NCBI RefSeq assembly: GCF_024267675.1
Contig: NZ_JALDYX010000006.1
Span: 124,001-188,000, forward strand
Source of the DNA: Marinobacterium sedimentorum
Lineage (GTDB): Bacteria > Pseudomonadota > Gammaproteobacteria > Pseudomonadales > Balneatricaceae
Direction: 5' to 3'
Length of the DNA stretch: 64,000 nucleotides
Shown here: positions 34,192 to 43,700 of the stretch, piece after piece
Layout: every line of letters starts with the position of its first letter
Position numbering within the stretch: position 1 is the stretch's first letter
Notes under the pieces: generated by a model
Database searches by the model: none
What the model saw: the letters and a program-made list of their open reading frames with translations, nothing else
What the model was told of the DNA's origin: nothing
Translations under genes and position numbers: made by a program

Positions 34192-35703
34192 ATGGACACT
34201 AGCGTAAAGGCGTATCTCGACAACTATCAGGTTTCCCAGGCAACGCGGGACTTTCTCGCCAAATCCCAGCGCATGTTTATCGGTGGCGACTGGGTGGCAG
34301 CCAGTGACGGCGCCGTCAGTGAGGTGATAGAGCCCTCCACCGGCGGGCTGCTGACACGGATACCGGAAGGCACCACTGCGGATCTGGACCGCGCTGTCGC
34401 CGCCGCCCGCCATCAGTTCGATGAGGGCGAGTGGAGCCGGCTGAAACCGCTGGAGCGCGAGCGGCTGCTGCACAAGCTGGCGGATCTGCTGGAAGCCAAT
34501 GCCCAGGAGCTGGCCGAAATCGAGTCCATCGATATGGGCAAATCGGTGGCGCAGGCGCTGGAAGTGGATATTCAGGGCACCATCGATACCTTTCGCTACT
34601 TCGCCGGCTGGGCCTCGAAGATTTATGGTCGCAGCGTTGAGCCGGCGTCCCTGCCCGGCAGCTACGTGGCCTATACCCGCAAGGAGCCGGTGGGCGTGGT
34701 GGCCTCGATCATTCCGTGGAACTTTCCGCTGCAGACCATGGCCTGGAAACTCGGCGCGGCCCTGGCGGTCGGCTGCACGGTGGTGGTCAAGCCGGCGGAA
34801 CTGACGTCGCTGAGCACACTGCGCTTTGCAGAGCTCGTGCAACAGGCCGGCATTCCGGACGGAGTGGTGAATATCGTCACCGGGCGCGGTTCGGTGGTGG
34901 GCGCGGCCATGTCCAGCCACCCGGGCATCGACAAGATTACCTTCACAGGCTCCACCCCCGTCGGGCGCACGGTCGGCCAGGCTGCGCTGCAGGATATGAA
35001 ACGCATGACGCTGGAGCTGGGTGGCAAGTCGGCGGTGCTGGTGTTCGAGGATGCCGATATCGAAGCCACGGCGCAAGCGGTGGCCCAGGGCATCTTTTTC
35101 AACTCGGGCCAGGTGTGTGATGCCGGCTCCAGGCTCTATGTGCATGCGTCAATCTATGAACGCTTCCTTGAAGCCCTGACCGATTACGTCAGCGGCCTGA
35201 AGATCGCGCCCGGGCTGGACCCAGACTGCTTTATCAGCCCGCTGGTGTCTGCCAAGCAGCAGGATAGCGTGCTCAGCTATATCGAGGCCGGCAAACAGGA
35301 AGGTGCACGGCTGGTGTTCGGCGGCGAGGCTCATGGCGGGCCGGGTTACTTCGTGCCGCCGACCCTCTTTGCCGATTGTCGCAATGACATGAAGATCGTG
35401 ACCGAGGAGATCTTCGGGCCTGTGCTGGTGAGTCAGTCCTTCAGCGATGAAAACGAAGTGGTGGCGCTGGCCAATGACTCCATCTACGGCCTGGCGGCGG
35501 CTATCTACTCCAATGATCTGAATCGTGTACACCGGCTGATACCGCAGCTCAAGGCGGGGTCTGTCTACGTCAACGGTCACAGCACCATAGACCCGGCCAT
35601 GCCCTTTGGGGGCTACAAGCAGTCGGGCTTCGGTCGCGATCTGGGGCCTGAGCAGCTGGAAAGCCTGCTGGAAACCAAATCCGTGTGGATCACGCTGAGC
35701 TGA
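34192..35703 (+). CDS. NAD(P)-dependent aldehyde dehydrogenase
   Basis: A 503-aa enzyme of the ALDH superfamily. It has IIPWNFPLQTM, the glutamate motif LELGGKS (E275) and the catalytic cysteine C309 in NSGQVCDAGSR. It oxidises aldehydes to acids in the cytoplasm. Similarity is to the broad betaine-aldehyde/gamma-aminobutyraldehyde/phenylacetaldehyde group; the exact substrate is open. The ATG at 34192 (GAGG upstream) is preferred to a GTG 14 codons earlier. The next gene encodes a ureohydrolase, which favours a guanidino- or amino-aldehyde such as 4-guanidinobutyraldehyde. Confidence 0.9.
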   Translation: MDTSVKAYLDNYQVSQATRDFLAKSQRMFIGGDWVAASDGAVSEVIEPSTGGLLTRIPEGTTADLDRAVAAARHQFDEGEWSRLKPLERERLLHKLADLLEANAQELAEIESIDMGKSVAQALEVDIQGTIDTFRYFAGWASKIYGRSVEPASLPGSYVAYTRKEPVGVVASIIPWNFPLQTMAWKLGAALAVGCTVVVKPAELTSLSTLRFAELVQQAGIPDGVVNIVTGRGSVVGAAMSSHPGIDKITFTGSTPVGRTVGQAALQDMKRMTLELGGKSAVLVFEDADIEATAQAVAQGIFFNSGQVCDAGSRLYVHASIYERFLEALTDYVSGLKIAPGLDPDCFISPLVSAKQQDSVLSYIEAGKQEGARLVFGGEAHGGPGYFVPPTLFADCRNDMKIVTEEIFGPVLVSQSFSDENEVVALANDSIYGLAAAIYSNDLNRVHRLIPQLKAGSVYVNGHSTIDPAMPFGGYKQSGFGRDLGPEQLESLLETKSVWITLS

Positions 35704-35818
35704 GGCATCGCGTCCAGCGAGTTTTCCGTTTGCCCCTTTGCCCGCTAATGCATGCTGAATTTTTTGGATAAATGACCAGGCTGGTTACAAAAGCCAGCCT
35801 TGATCGAGGAGAACAATA

Positions 35819-36778
35819 ATGAGTGAAAATGCCTACGAAAAAGGTCGACTGAACCTGCCCTTTGTCGGTTTCTGTACCTTCGGCAAGAACCGCACCTGCG
35901 AGGACTGGGACAACATCAAGGCCGACGTGGCCTTTATGGGCGCGCCCTTTGACTGCGGTACCCAGTGGCGCTCCGGTGCGCGCATGGGACCGCGCTCCAT
36001 CCGCGAGGCCTCGACGCTGTTTTCGTTCGGTCATGGTGGCGCCTATTCCTACGAAGACGACGTGATGTACCTGGAAGGCGTCGATATTGTTGATATCGGC
36101 GATGCCGACATGGTGCATACCAACACCGAGAAGAGCCACGCCAACATCGAATACGGCGTGCGCAAGATGCTCGATGCGGGTGTATTGCCGGTCGTGGTCG
36201 GCGGCGATCATTCGGTGAACGCGCCCTGTATCCGCGCCTTCGAGGGCCGCGGGCCCATGCATATCATCCAGATCGATGCGCACCTGGATTTCGTCGACGA
36301 GCGTCACGGCGTGCGTTTCGGCCACGGCAATCCTATTAGGCGCGCCTCGGAGCAGGACTTCGTCACCGGCATGACGCAGCTGGGCATCCGCAACGTGTCC
36401 TCGTCCAACCGGGCCGATCACAAGGCGGCGGAGGCGGTGGGGTCCACCATCCTGTCGGTGCGCGATGTGCGCCGCCTCGGCACCCAGGGGGTGCTGGATC
36501 TGATTCCCAAGGGGGTCAACTACTACATCACCATCGATATCGACGGTTTCGACCCGTCGATCGCGCCGGGCACGGGTACGCCGAGCCATGGTGGCTTCAC
36601 CTATTACGAAGTGATGGAAATCCTGCAGGGCGTGGCCTTCAGCGGCGATGTGGTTGGCATTGATCTGTGCGAAGTGGCACCGGATTACGACCACAGCGGC
36701 TCGACCAGCATCCTGGCGGCCCAGGTGCTGATGAACCTGATCGGCTATGTCTTCCACGGCCGTGCATTGCGCAAATAG
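35819..36778 (+). CDS. Ureohydrolase (agmatinase/guanidino-acid amidinohydrolase family)
   Basis: A 319-aa Mn2+-dependent enzyme that releases urea from a guanidino group. Metal ligands are visible in GGDHSV (D130, H131), DAHLDF (D153, H155, D157) and DIDGFDP (D240, D242). The family includes SpeB, guanidinobutyrase and guanidinopropionase, and the sequence does not separate these. It is co-directional with the aldehyde dehydrogenase, 115 bp downstream. A small AGGCTGG/CCAGCCT hairpin (35778-35800) in the gap precedes a strong AGGAGA site. Confidence 0.9.
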   Translation: MSENAYEKGRLNLPFVGFCTFGKNRTCEDWDNIKADVAFMGAPFDCGTQWRSGARMGPRSIREASTLFSFGHGGAYSYEDDVMYLEGVDIVDIGDADMVHTNTEKSHANIEYGVRKMLDAGVLPVVVGGDHSVNAPCIRAFEGRGPMHIIQIDAHLDFVDERHGVRFGHGNPIRRASEQDFVTGMTQLGIRNVSSSNRADHKAAEAVGSTILSVRDVRRLGTQGVLDLIPKGVNYYITIDIDGFDPSIAPGTGTPSHGGFTYYEVMEILQGVAFSGDVVGIDLCEVAPDYDHSGSTSILAAQVLMNLIGYVFHGRALRK

Positions 36779-36805
36779 CGCATCTGGAGCCGTTATCCAA
36801 AGGTA

Positions 36806-36838
36806 AAAACGCGCAGGCCTCGGGCCTGCGCGTTTTTT
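36806..36838 (+). terminator. Rho-independent terminator of the ureohydrolase operon
   Basis: A 14-bp stem (36806-36819 with 36823-36836) has loop TCG and ends in a T-run. It starts 28 bp past the stop. Confidence 0.95.
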
Positions 36839-36877
36839 GTCGTACGGGTTTTGTCGGATGGCTTTGCCGGGGCTTAG

Positions 36878-37213
36878 CTAGCGGCGGTTAAAGGCCAGAA
36901 ACTCACGTTCCACGATGGACTCCAGCGCCTGACTGCGGGTGGTGTGCACCAGGTATACCAGGGTGTCGGCGCGGGTGGGTTCCAGGCGGTAGAATCCGCC
37001 CTGGGATGAAAGTTCAGGGCAGGCCCCCAGTACGCGGTAGCTGCCCATGGGAGTCAGCGCCAGGGTGCGATTGTTGCCATAGGCGAAGCCGATCAGCGGG
37101 TGCTGCGAAGTGTGGCCGATTTCTTTGGCTTCGCTGTCCCAGGTGTATTCGGTAACCCAGAATTCAATGCTGGGATTACAGATCACGGCATAGCTGGAAT
37201 CAATTCCGCTCAT
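36878..37213 (-). CDS. Hypothetical protein
   Basis: This 111-aa soluble protein has no recognised domain. It has several aromatic and strand-like segments (YAVICNPSIEFWVTEYTWDS, HPLIGFAYGNNRTLALTP) and a C-terminal helix ALESIVEREFLAF, consistent with a small beta-rich fold. It is upstream-independent, 251 bp ahead of the fds genes on its downstream-facing side. It starts with ATG at 37213. Composition matches the neighbours. Confidence 0.6.
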   Translation of the reverse strand: MSGIDSSYAVICNPSIEFWVTEYTWDSEAKEIGHTSQHPLIGFAYGNNRTLALTPMGSYRVLGACPELSSQGGFYRLEPTRADTLVYLVHTTRSQALESIVEREFLAFNRR

Positions 37214-37464
37214 GGATGGACTTACCTCAAATGTTCCGTTGTTTCAGCCCCGGCTCAGTCTGGTTGTTGATCCGCAGAAAAAGCGTCAGGCGCCAGCCTG
37301 GGCATGCAATTGCGAAAAGCATAACCCAGAATCGCGGCGGATGCGCACTGTGTCGTGTGTTCAGGCGGCTGGCCGATTGCGGGAAGGGGTGTCAGCGCCG
37401 ATTGCGGCGCCGACGCAAGTGCCCCGGTGCGGGGCGCGCGGGCCAGGTGGCGGGCTAAACGGGG

Positions 37465-37713
37465 TTAACGGCAGAGGTCAGCAGGTTCAGGTCGCAGGCT
37501 CGCCTGCATCTGGGTAATGGCGGTCTGGGCCAGAGGGGTCAGTTTGCTGCCATCTTGTTGCAGGTAGGCGATGATTTGCTGCTTCATGCTGCGTGCCCAG
37601 AATTTCTTCAGGTGGGCCGCCACGCGTATCGCCGCTTCTTCCTGGGTGCCGTAGTGGCTGTTGTTGTCGGCGATCTGATTCGCCATGTGGATCAGGGTAT
37701 CGAGCTGGTTCAT
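37465..37713 (-). CDS. fdsD: Formate dehydrogenase subunit delta
   Basis: This 82-aa small subunit has the family-typical start LIHMANQIADNN and AAIRVAAHLKKFWARSMKQQI. FdsD is needed for assembly or activity of soluble NAD-dependent formate dehydrogenase. It is last in the fdsGBA-fdhD-fdsD operon, 11 bp after fdhD. Confidence 0.9.
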   Translation of the reverse strand: MNQLDTLIHMANQIADNNSHYGTQEEAAIRVAAHLKKFWARSMKQQIIAYLQQDGSKLTPLAQTAITQMQASLRPEPADLCR

Positions 37714-37724
37714 GGGCTCTGTCC

Positions 37725-38624
37725 TTAACCCGCCGCGTGGGCGGTGTTGACCGAATAAGGGTTGTTATCCTGTTGGCCTTGATTGCCAGGATGGTAGATT
37801 ACGTGGCGCCCGGGCCGTGCGAAGCCCACCAGCATCAGGCCGCCCAGGCGTGCCTGTTCAATGGCCAGCGAGGTGGGCGCTGATACCGCCACCAGAGCGC
37901 CAATGCCGGCGCTGCAGCTTTTGTGCACCATTTCGTAGCTGGCCCGGCTGGACACCAGTGCAAAACCGCCGTCGCGGGGCAGATCTGCCCGCACCAGGGC
38001 ACCAATCAGCTTGTCGAGCGCGTTGTGACGCCCCACATCCTCCCGTGCCAGCAGGATCTCGCCGTCGCTGTTGCACCAGGCCGCGCCGTGGCTGGCGCCG
38101 GTCAGCCCCTGCAGCGGCTGGTGCTGCTGCAGGGCGCCAAGCGCACGCTGAATGGCCTGATCCGACAGTTGCGGTGCCTGCACCTGGGGCACGGGCCGAA
38201 TCGCCTGTTCGAGGGACTCGGTGCCGCAGAGGCCACAGCCGGTGCGCCCGGTGAGGTTGCGCCTGTGCTGTTTCAGCTGCGCCAGGCGCTGGGCGCTGAT
38301 CTGCATCTGCACGCTGATACCGCGGTCTTCCTGCACCACCTCGATCTCGTACAGCTCATCGGGGTGTTGCAGAATAGCTTCGGTGAGGCTAAAGCCCAGG
38401 GCGAAGTCTGCCAGATCCGTGGGGCTGGTCATCATGACGGCATGGGAGATGCCGTTGAAGACCAGCGCCACCGGCACTTCCTGTGCGATGCAGTCCGTGG
38501 CCTGGTGCGCGGCGCTACGGGCCGCGCTGCTGTCCAGAGTGTCCTGCCGTTCGGGCGTACGAATGTCCACGGGCGCCTCTATGCTGCCGGGGGCTTCGCA
38601 GCTGTTGCGGGCGTTGCTGCCCAT
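37725..38624 (-). CDS. fdhD: FdhD sulfurtransferase for formate dehydrogenase
   Basis: A 299-aa protein that passes sulfur from a cysteine desulfurase to the molybdenum cofactor of formate dehydrogenase. The catalytic CGLCG motif (C130, C133) and AREDVGRHNALDKLIG are both present. The N-terminal 45 residues are an extra tail. It overlaps fdsA by one base and takes the position called fdsC in other fds operons. Confidence 0.93.
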   Translation of the reverse strand: MGSNARNSCEAPGSIEAPVDIRTPERQDTLDSSAARSAAHQATDCIAQEVPVALVFNGISHAVMMTSPTDLADFALGFSLTEAILQHPDELYEIEVVQEDRGISVQMQISAQRLAQLKQHRRNLTGRTGCGLCGTESLEQAIRPVPQVQAPQLSDQAIQRALGALQQHQPLQGLTGASHGAAWCNSDGEILLAREDVGRHNALDKLIGALVRADLPRDGGFALVSSRASYEMVHKSCSAGIGALVAVSAPTSLAIEQARLGGLMLVGFARPGRHVIYHPGNQGQQDNNPYSVNTAHAAG

Positions 38625-41527
38625 CAGCCGGCTCCGTTACCGTTGGCGAGCGTTGCGGCATCCCCCTTGAGCAGCTTGTGTTGCAGCTTCTCGAAGGAAC
38701 GGAAGTTCTGCTGCCATTCAGACGGCTGGCTGACCTTCTCGACCTGCACCGCGGTCACCTTGTACTCCGGACAGTTGGTCGCCCAGTCGGAGCTGTCGGT
38801 GGTGATGACGTTGGCGCCACTGCCGGGGTGATGGAAGGTGGTGTAGACCACGCCCGGCAACATGCGCTCGCTGATGCGGGCGCGCAGCACCGTCTGGCCT
38901 GCGCGGCTGGAAATGCCCAGCCAGTCGCCATCCCTGATGCCGCGCAGTTCGGCGTCGGACGGATGCACTTCCAGTACATCCTCGTCATGCCAGATCTGGT
39001 TGTCGGTGCGACGGGTCTGGGCACCCACGTTGTACTGCGACAGTATACGCCCGGTGGTCAGCAGCAGCGGGAAGCGCCGGTTGGTGCGCTCCTCGGTGGC
39101 CACGTATTCGGTGATGGCGAACTGGCCACGGCCGATGGGGAAGTCCTCGACATGCATGGTGGGCATGCCGTCGGGGTGCTCGTCGTTGCAGGGCCACTGG
39201 ATGCTGCCCAGCTGATCGAGCTTGTCGTAGCTGACGCCGGTAAAGGTCGGGGTCAGGCTGGCGATTTCGTCCATGATTTCCGACGGATGGGCGTAGTTCA
39301 TCGGGTAACCCAGGGCATTGGCCAGATCCTGGGTGACTTCCCAGTCTTCCTTGCCGGCGACGGCGGGCATGACCTTGCGCACGCGGTTGATGCGCCGCTC
39401 GGCGTTGGTGAAGGTGCCGTTCTTCTCGAGGAAGGACGAGCCCGGCAGCAGTACATGGGCAAACTTGGCGGTTTCGTTGAGGAAAATATCCTGCACGATC
39501 AGGCAGTCCAGCGACTTGAGCGCCGATTCCACGTGGTGCGTGTTGGGGTCGGACTGGGCGATGTCTTCACCCTGGACATAGAGCGCCTTGAAGGTGCCGG
39601 CGATGGCCGAGTCGAACATGTTGGGAATGCGCAGCCCCGGCTCGTCGTCCAGCGTGACACCCCATACCTGCTCGAAGCGGGCACGGGCGGCGTCGTCGGA
39701 CACATGCTGGTAGCCCGGCAGTTCGTGCGGGAAGGACCCCATATCACAGGAGCCCTGGACGTTGTTCTGGCCGCGCAGCGGGTTTACGCCCACGCCTTCA
39801 CGGCCAATATTACCGGTGGCCAGCGCCAGGTTGGCGATGCCCATGACCATGGTGGAACCCTGGCTGTGCTCGGTAACGCCCAAACCGTAGTAGATGGCGC
39901 CATTGGGCGCCGTGGCATAGGTGCGTGCCGCACGGCGCACGGCTTCGGCGCTCACGCCGGTAACGGCTTCCATCTGCTCGGGGGAGTGGCGTGCATCGCT
40001 GATAAAGGCGCGCCAGGCCTGATAGCCCTTGTCGTCGCAGCGGCTGGCGATAAAGTCGGTGTCTTCCAGGCCTTCATCCATGATGACGTGGGCCAGGGCA
40101 TTGATCAGCGCGACGTTGGTGCCCGGACGCAGCGGCAGATGCTGGGCATCCTTCAGGTGCGGTGTTTTCAGCAGGTCGATGCGACGCGGGTCGGCCACAA
40201 TCAGCTCGGCGCCTTCACGCAGGCGACGGCGCATCAGGGAGCCGAATACCGGGTGGGCGTCGGTGGGGTTGGCGCCTATGACGATAATGACGTCGGACTG
40301 CATCACCGAGTCGAAGGTCTGGGTGCCGGCGGATTCGCCCAGCGTTGCCTTGAGGCCGAAACCGGTGGGCGAGTGGCAGACACGGGCACAGGTGTCGGTG
40401 TTGTTGTTGCGAAAGCCTGCCCGGACCAGTTTCTGTACCAGGTAGGTTTCTTCGTTGGTGCAGCGCGAGGAGGTGATGCCGCCGATGCTTTCGCGACCGT
40501 ACTTGGCCTGAGTTTCCTTCAGGCGACGGGCGGCAAAGCCGATGGCTTCTTCCCAGCTGACTTCGCGCCAGGGCTGGTCGATGGAGTCACGGATCATCGG
40601 GTGCTTGATGCGATCGGCGTGGGTGGCATAACCAAAGGCGAAACGGCCCTTGACGCAGGAGTGGCCGTGGTTCGCATCGCCGCCCTTGTAGGGCACCATG
40701 CGGATGACCTGGTCACCCTTCATTTCGGCCTTGAACGAGCAGCCTACACCGCAGTAGGCGCAGGTGGTAACGATACTGTGTTCCGGCTGGCCGGCGTCGA
40801 TAACGCTCTTTTCCATCAGCGTGGATGTCGGGCAGGCCTGCACGCAGGCGCCGCAGGACACGCAATCCGAGCTCATGAAATCACCGCCCTGACCGGCGGC
40901 GACCTTGGAGTCGAAACCGCGGCCCTCGATGGTCAGTGCGAAGGTGCCCTGGACTTCCTCGCAGGCACGTACGCAGCGCGAACAGACGATGCACTTGCTG
41001 GCGTCGAAGCTGAAATAGGGGTTGGAGCTGTCGGTTTTGGCGTCCAGGTGGTTTTCACCCTCAAAGCCATAGCGGACATCCCGCAGGCCCACGGCGCCTG
41101 CCATGTCCTGCAGCTCACAGTCGCCGTTGGCCGGGCAGGTGAGGCAGTCCAGCGGGTGATCGGAGATGTAGAGTTCCATGATATTGCGGCGCAGCCTGGC
41201 CAGCTTGCCGTTCTGGGTGGTGATCTTCATGCCGGCTTCGGCCGGGGTGGTGCAGGACGCCGGGTAGCCGCGGCGCCCTTCGATCTGCACCGCACACAGG
41301 CGACAGGAGCCAAAGGCTTCCAGGTTGTCGGAGGCGCAGAGCTTGGGAATATTGATGTCGTGCAGTGCGGCTGCGCGCATCACCGAGGTGCCTTCGGGCA
41401 CGGTGATCTGGACGCCGTCGATGTCGAGGGTTACCAGCGTCTCGGACAGGCGCGCCGGGGTGCCGTAGTCCTTGTCGGGAGAGCCCTTGTACGCAGAGCC
41501 TTTGCTGGGATCAAAATGTTGCAACAT
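38624..41527 (-). CDS. fdsA: NAD-dependent formate dehydrogenase, catalytic alpha subunit
   Basis: A 967-aa molybdenum (bis-MGD) enzyme that oxidises formate to CO2. N-terminal cluster sites are a 2Fe-2S ferredoxin domain (GSCRLCAVQIEG), the His/Cys site DHPLDCLTCPANGDC, and two 4Fe-4S motifs (CIVCSRCVRAC, CVSCGACVQAC). The molybdopterin domain begins with CAYCGVGCSF. The likely Mo ligand is C384 in RVCHSPTGFG, and HPxxMRRRL-type segments follow. It works with FdsB and FdsG in the cytoplasm. Confidence 0.97.
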   Translation of the reverse strand: MLQHFDPSKGSAYKGSPDKDYGTPARLSETLVTLDIDGVQITVPEGTSVMRAAALHDINIPKLCASDNLEAFGSCRLCAVQIEGRRGYPASCTTPAEAGMKITTQNGKLARLRRNIMELYISDHPLDCLTCPANGDCELQDMAGAVGLRDVRYGFEGENHLDAKTDSSNPYFSFDASKCIVCSRCVRACEEVQGTFALTIEGRGFDSKVAAGQGGDFMSSDCVSCGACVQACPTSTLMEKSVIDAGQPEHSIVTTCAYCGVGCSFKAEMKGDQVIRMVPYKGGDANHGHSCVKGRFAFGYATHADRIKHPMIRDSIDQPWREVSWEEAIGFAARRLKETQAKYGRESIGGITSSRCTNEETYLVQKLVRAGFRNNNTDTCARVCHSPTGFGLKATLGESAGTQTFDSVMQSDVIIVIGANPTDAHPVFGSLMRRRLREGAELIVADPRRIDLLKTPHLKDAQHLPLRPGTNVALINALAHVIMDEGLEDTDFIASRCDDKGYQAWRAFISDARHSPEQMEAVTGVSAEAVRRAARTYATAPNGAIYYGLGVTEHSQGSTMVMGIANLALATGNIGREGVGVNPLRGQNNVQGSCDMGSFPHELPGYQHVSDDAARARFEQVWGVTLDDEPGLRIPNMFDSAIAGTFKALYVQGEDIAQSDPNTHHVESALKSLDCLIVQDIFLNETAKFAHVLLPGSSFLEKNGTFTNAERRINRVRKVMPAVAGKEDWEVTQDLANALGYPMNYAHPSEIMDEIASLTPTFTGVSYDKLDQLGSIQWPCNDEHPDGMPTMHVEDFPIGRGQFAITEYVATEERTNRRFPLLLTTGRILSQYNVGAQTRRTDNQIWHDEDVLEVHPSDAELRGIRDGDWLGISSRAGQTVLRARISERMLPGVVYTTFHHPGSGANVITTDSSDWATNCPEYKVTAVQVEKVSQPSEWQQNFRSFEKLQHKLLKGDAATLANGNGAG

Positions 41528-41547
41528 GATTATCGTCTCCGCCCAGC

Positions 41548-43083
41548 TTAGCGCTGCAGGTCTTCAGGGAAGTATTTCATCACGCTCTGTACCGGGAACG
41601 GCGTCATGCCGCCCATGGCACAGAGGGAGCCGTCCACCATGGTGTCGCACAGATCGGCCAGCAGTTCGAGATTGGCCTCGCGATTTTCGTTGCCGCGGAT
41701 GCGGTCGATGACCTCGACGCCACGGGTCGAGCCGATGCGGCACGGGGTGCACTTGCCGCAGGATTCAACGACACAGAACTCCATCGAGAAACGCGCCTGC
41801 TCACCCATGTCGACAGTATCGTCAAACATCACCACACCGCCGTGACCCAGTACCGCACCGACGGCGGCAAAGGATTCGTAATCCAGCGGCGTATCCCACT
41901 GGCTCTGCGGCAGGTAGGCGCCCAGCGGGCCACCGACCTGCACCGCGCGCAGCGCACGGCCGGAAAAAGTGCCGCCGCCGAAGTCTTCCATCAGCTGGCG
42001 CAGGGTGGCGCCGAAGGCCAGTTCGATCAGGCCACCGCGCTTGACGTTGCCGGCCAGCTGCATCGGCAGGGTGCCCAGCGAGCGCCCCATGCCGTAGCTG
42101 GCATAGGTTTCGCCGCCCTTGTGCATGATGAAGGGCACGGCGGCCAGTGACAGTACGTTGTTGACCACCGTCGGCTGCCCAAAGAGACCGACAATGGCCG
42201 GCAGCGGCGGCTTGGCACGCACCAGGCCGCGCTTGCCTTCGAGACTTTCGAGCAGCGAGGTTTCTTCGCCGCAGATGTAGGCACCGGCGCCCAGGCGCAC
42301 TTCCAGATCAAACTGGCGGCCGCTGCCCATCAGGTTGTTGCCCAGATAACCGGCGGCATAGGCGCGCTCGATCGCAAGATTCATCAGCCGGTGAGCCACC
42401 GGGTATTCGGATCTCAGGTAGATGTAACCCTGGGTGGCGCCCACGGCCAGGCCGGCGATGGCCATGCCTTCGATCAGCATGTAGGGGTCACACTCCATCA
42501 CCATGCGGTCGGCGAAAGTACCGGAGTCGCCTTCGTCAGCGTTGCAGACGATGTATTTCTGTTCGGCCGGGGCATTGAGCACTGTCTGCCACTTGATGCC
42601 GGTGGGGAAGGCCGCACCGCCGCGTCCGCGCAGGCCTGACGCCTTGATCTCGTCGACGATCTGCTGGCCGTCCAGTTGCAGGGCCTTTTCCAGACCGCGG
42701 AAACCCTCGAATGCACGGTAGTCTTCGATAGACACCGGATCCGTGATGCCTGAGCGTGCGAAAGTCAGGCGCTGCTGCTTCTTCAGGAAGGGAATCTCCT
42801 CCACCAGGCCCAGGGCCAGCGGGTGTTCGCCGGCGCCCTCGAACAGACCTGCGTCCACCAGGGCGGCGACATCCTCGACCTCAACGGGGCCAAAGCCAAT
42901 GCGGCCGGCGCCTGTCTCGACTTCCACCAGGGGCTCGAGCCAGAAGAGGCCTCGGGAGCCATTGCGAATGATTTCAACCTGGGCACCGCGGGCCTGGGCC
43001 TGGTGTGCAATTTCAGCTGCAACGGCGTCGGCACCCATGGCCAGTGCGGTGGTATCGCAGGGGACAAAAATGCGAGTTTTCAT
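41548..43083 (-). CDS. fdsB: Formate dehydrogenase, NADH-binding beta subunit
   Basis: A 511-aa NuoF-like diaphorase subunit. It has an N-terminal thioredoxin-like region, the NADH site GRGGAAFPTGIKW, the FMN site NADEGDSGTF and GAGAYICGEETSL, and the 4Fe-4S motif SCGKCTPCRIG. It transfers electrons from formate to NAD+. Its start abuts fdsG (one shared base). Confidence 0.96.
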   Translation of the reverse strand: MKTRIFVPCDTTALAMGADAVAAEIAHQAQARGAQVEIIRNGSRGLFWLEPLVEVETGAGRIGFGPVEVEDVAALVDAGLFEGAGEHPLALGLVEEIPFLKKQQRLTFARSGITDPVSIEDYRAFEGFRGLEKALQLDGQQIVDEIKASGLRGRGGAAFPTGIKWQTVLNAPAEQKYIVCNADEGDSGTFADRMVMECDPYMLIEGMAIAGLAVGATQGYIYLRSEYPVAHRLMNLAIERAYAAGYLGNNLMGSGRQFDLEVRLGAGAYICGEETSLLESLEGKRGLVRAKPPLPAIVGLFGQPTVVNNVLSLAAVPFIMHKGGETYASYGMGRSLGTLPMQLAGNVKRGGLIELAFGATLRQLMEDFGGGTFSGRALRAVQVGGPLGAYLPQSQWDTPLDYESFAAVGAVLGHGGVVMFDDTVDMGEQARFSMEFCVVESCGKCTPCRIGSTRGVEVIDRIRGNENREANLELLADLCDTMVDGSLCAMGGMTPFPVQSVMKYFPEDLQR

Positions 43084-43574
43084 TATTTCAGCTCCAGGGC
43101 GCGGGTTGTCAGGCGGCTCACCAGGCGATCGAATTTTTCCGGCGAGACGCGGCCATGGATGTCATTGCCGATGCGCACCGAAGGGGCGCAGGCGCAATTG
43201 CCCAGGCAGTAGACCGGTTCAAGGGTGATTTCATGATCCGCTGTGGTGCCGTGGTAATCGACGTTCAGGCTGGCCTTGGCGTGGGCCTCAAGCGCGCGCG
43301 ATCCCATGGACTGGCAGGCCTCGGCCCGGCAGATCTGCAGGGTGTGGCTGCCGGGTACGCTGGTGCGAAAATGATGGTAGAAACTGATGACGCCGTGGAT
43401 TTCGGCGCGGGTCTGATTGAGCGCATCACCGATCTGGGGCACGGCCTCTGTGGGCACATAGCCGAATTTGTCCTGAATCGCGTGCAGAATAGGCAGCAGG
43501 GCGCCTGGCTTGTGTTTCAGGGCGTCAATTTCTGCTTGGATCAACTCGGGGGTCCACTGGGGGAGGCCGCTCAT
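43083..43574 (-). CDS. fdsG: Formate dehydrogenase gamma subunit (NuoE-like)
   Basis: A 163-aa subunit with a thioredoxin-like 2Fe-2S site, CRAEACQS and CLGNCACAP supplying the four cysteines. The ATG at 43574 (MSGLPQWTPELI) gives the usual family length and has AGGTG upstream; longer in-frame starts would run through the promoter palindrome. It is the first gene of the fds operon, divergent from fdsR. Confidence 0.94.
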   Translation of the reverse strand: MSGLPQWTPELIQAEIDALKHKPGALLPILHAIQDKFGYVPTEAVPQIGDALNQTRAEIHGVISFYHHFRTSVPGSHTLQICRAEACQSMGSRALEAHAKASLNVDYHGTTADHEITLEPVYCLGNCACAPSVRIGNDIHGRVSPEKFDRLVSRLTTRALELK

Positions 43575-43601
43575 TGCATTCACCTGGGCTCTGATCGTTA
43601 T

Positions 43602-43623
43602 AATATGCACCTTGGTGCATATT
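43602..43623. promoter_or_regulatory. Perfect operator palindrome in the fdsG-fdsR divergent promoter
   Basis: AATATGCACC and GGTGCATATT surround TT. It lies 28 bp before fdsG and 78 bp before fdsR. The location and symmetry fit a binding site of the adjacent FdsR-type regulator. Confidence 0.8.
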
Positions 43624-43700
43624 TTATGATTATATTTCCATTTAGGATGCGGCAAAGTTAGCATTGCTGGGTCAAACACAAAATATGAAATAAAGTTCAT

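Noticed and set aside
33667..35145. A 492-codon minus-strand frame spanning the betA/aldehyde dehydrogenase promoter
   Set aside because: It runs antisense through the aldehyde dehydrogenase and across the divergent promoter into a wrong frame of the betA-like gene.
32147..36778. Classical bet (glycine betaine) operon
   Set aside because: betI and a clear betB arrangement are missing, and the shared LysR box and ureohydrolase point to another pathway, although choline oxidation by the GMC enzyme is still possible.
38483..41551. A 1022-codon open frame on the plus strand
   Set aside because: It lies entirely antisense to fdsA/fdhD, which have unmistakable cofactor motifs. High GC makes the complementary frame open by codon bias.
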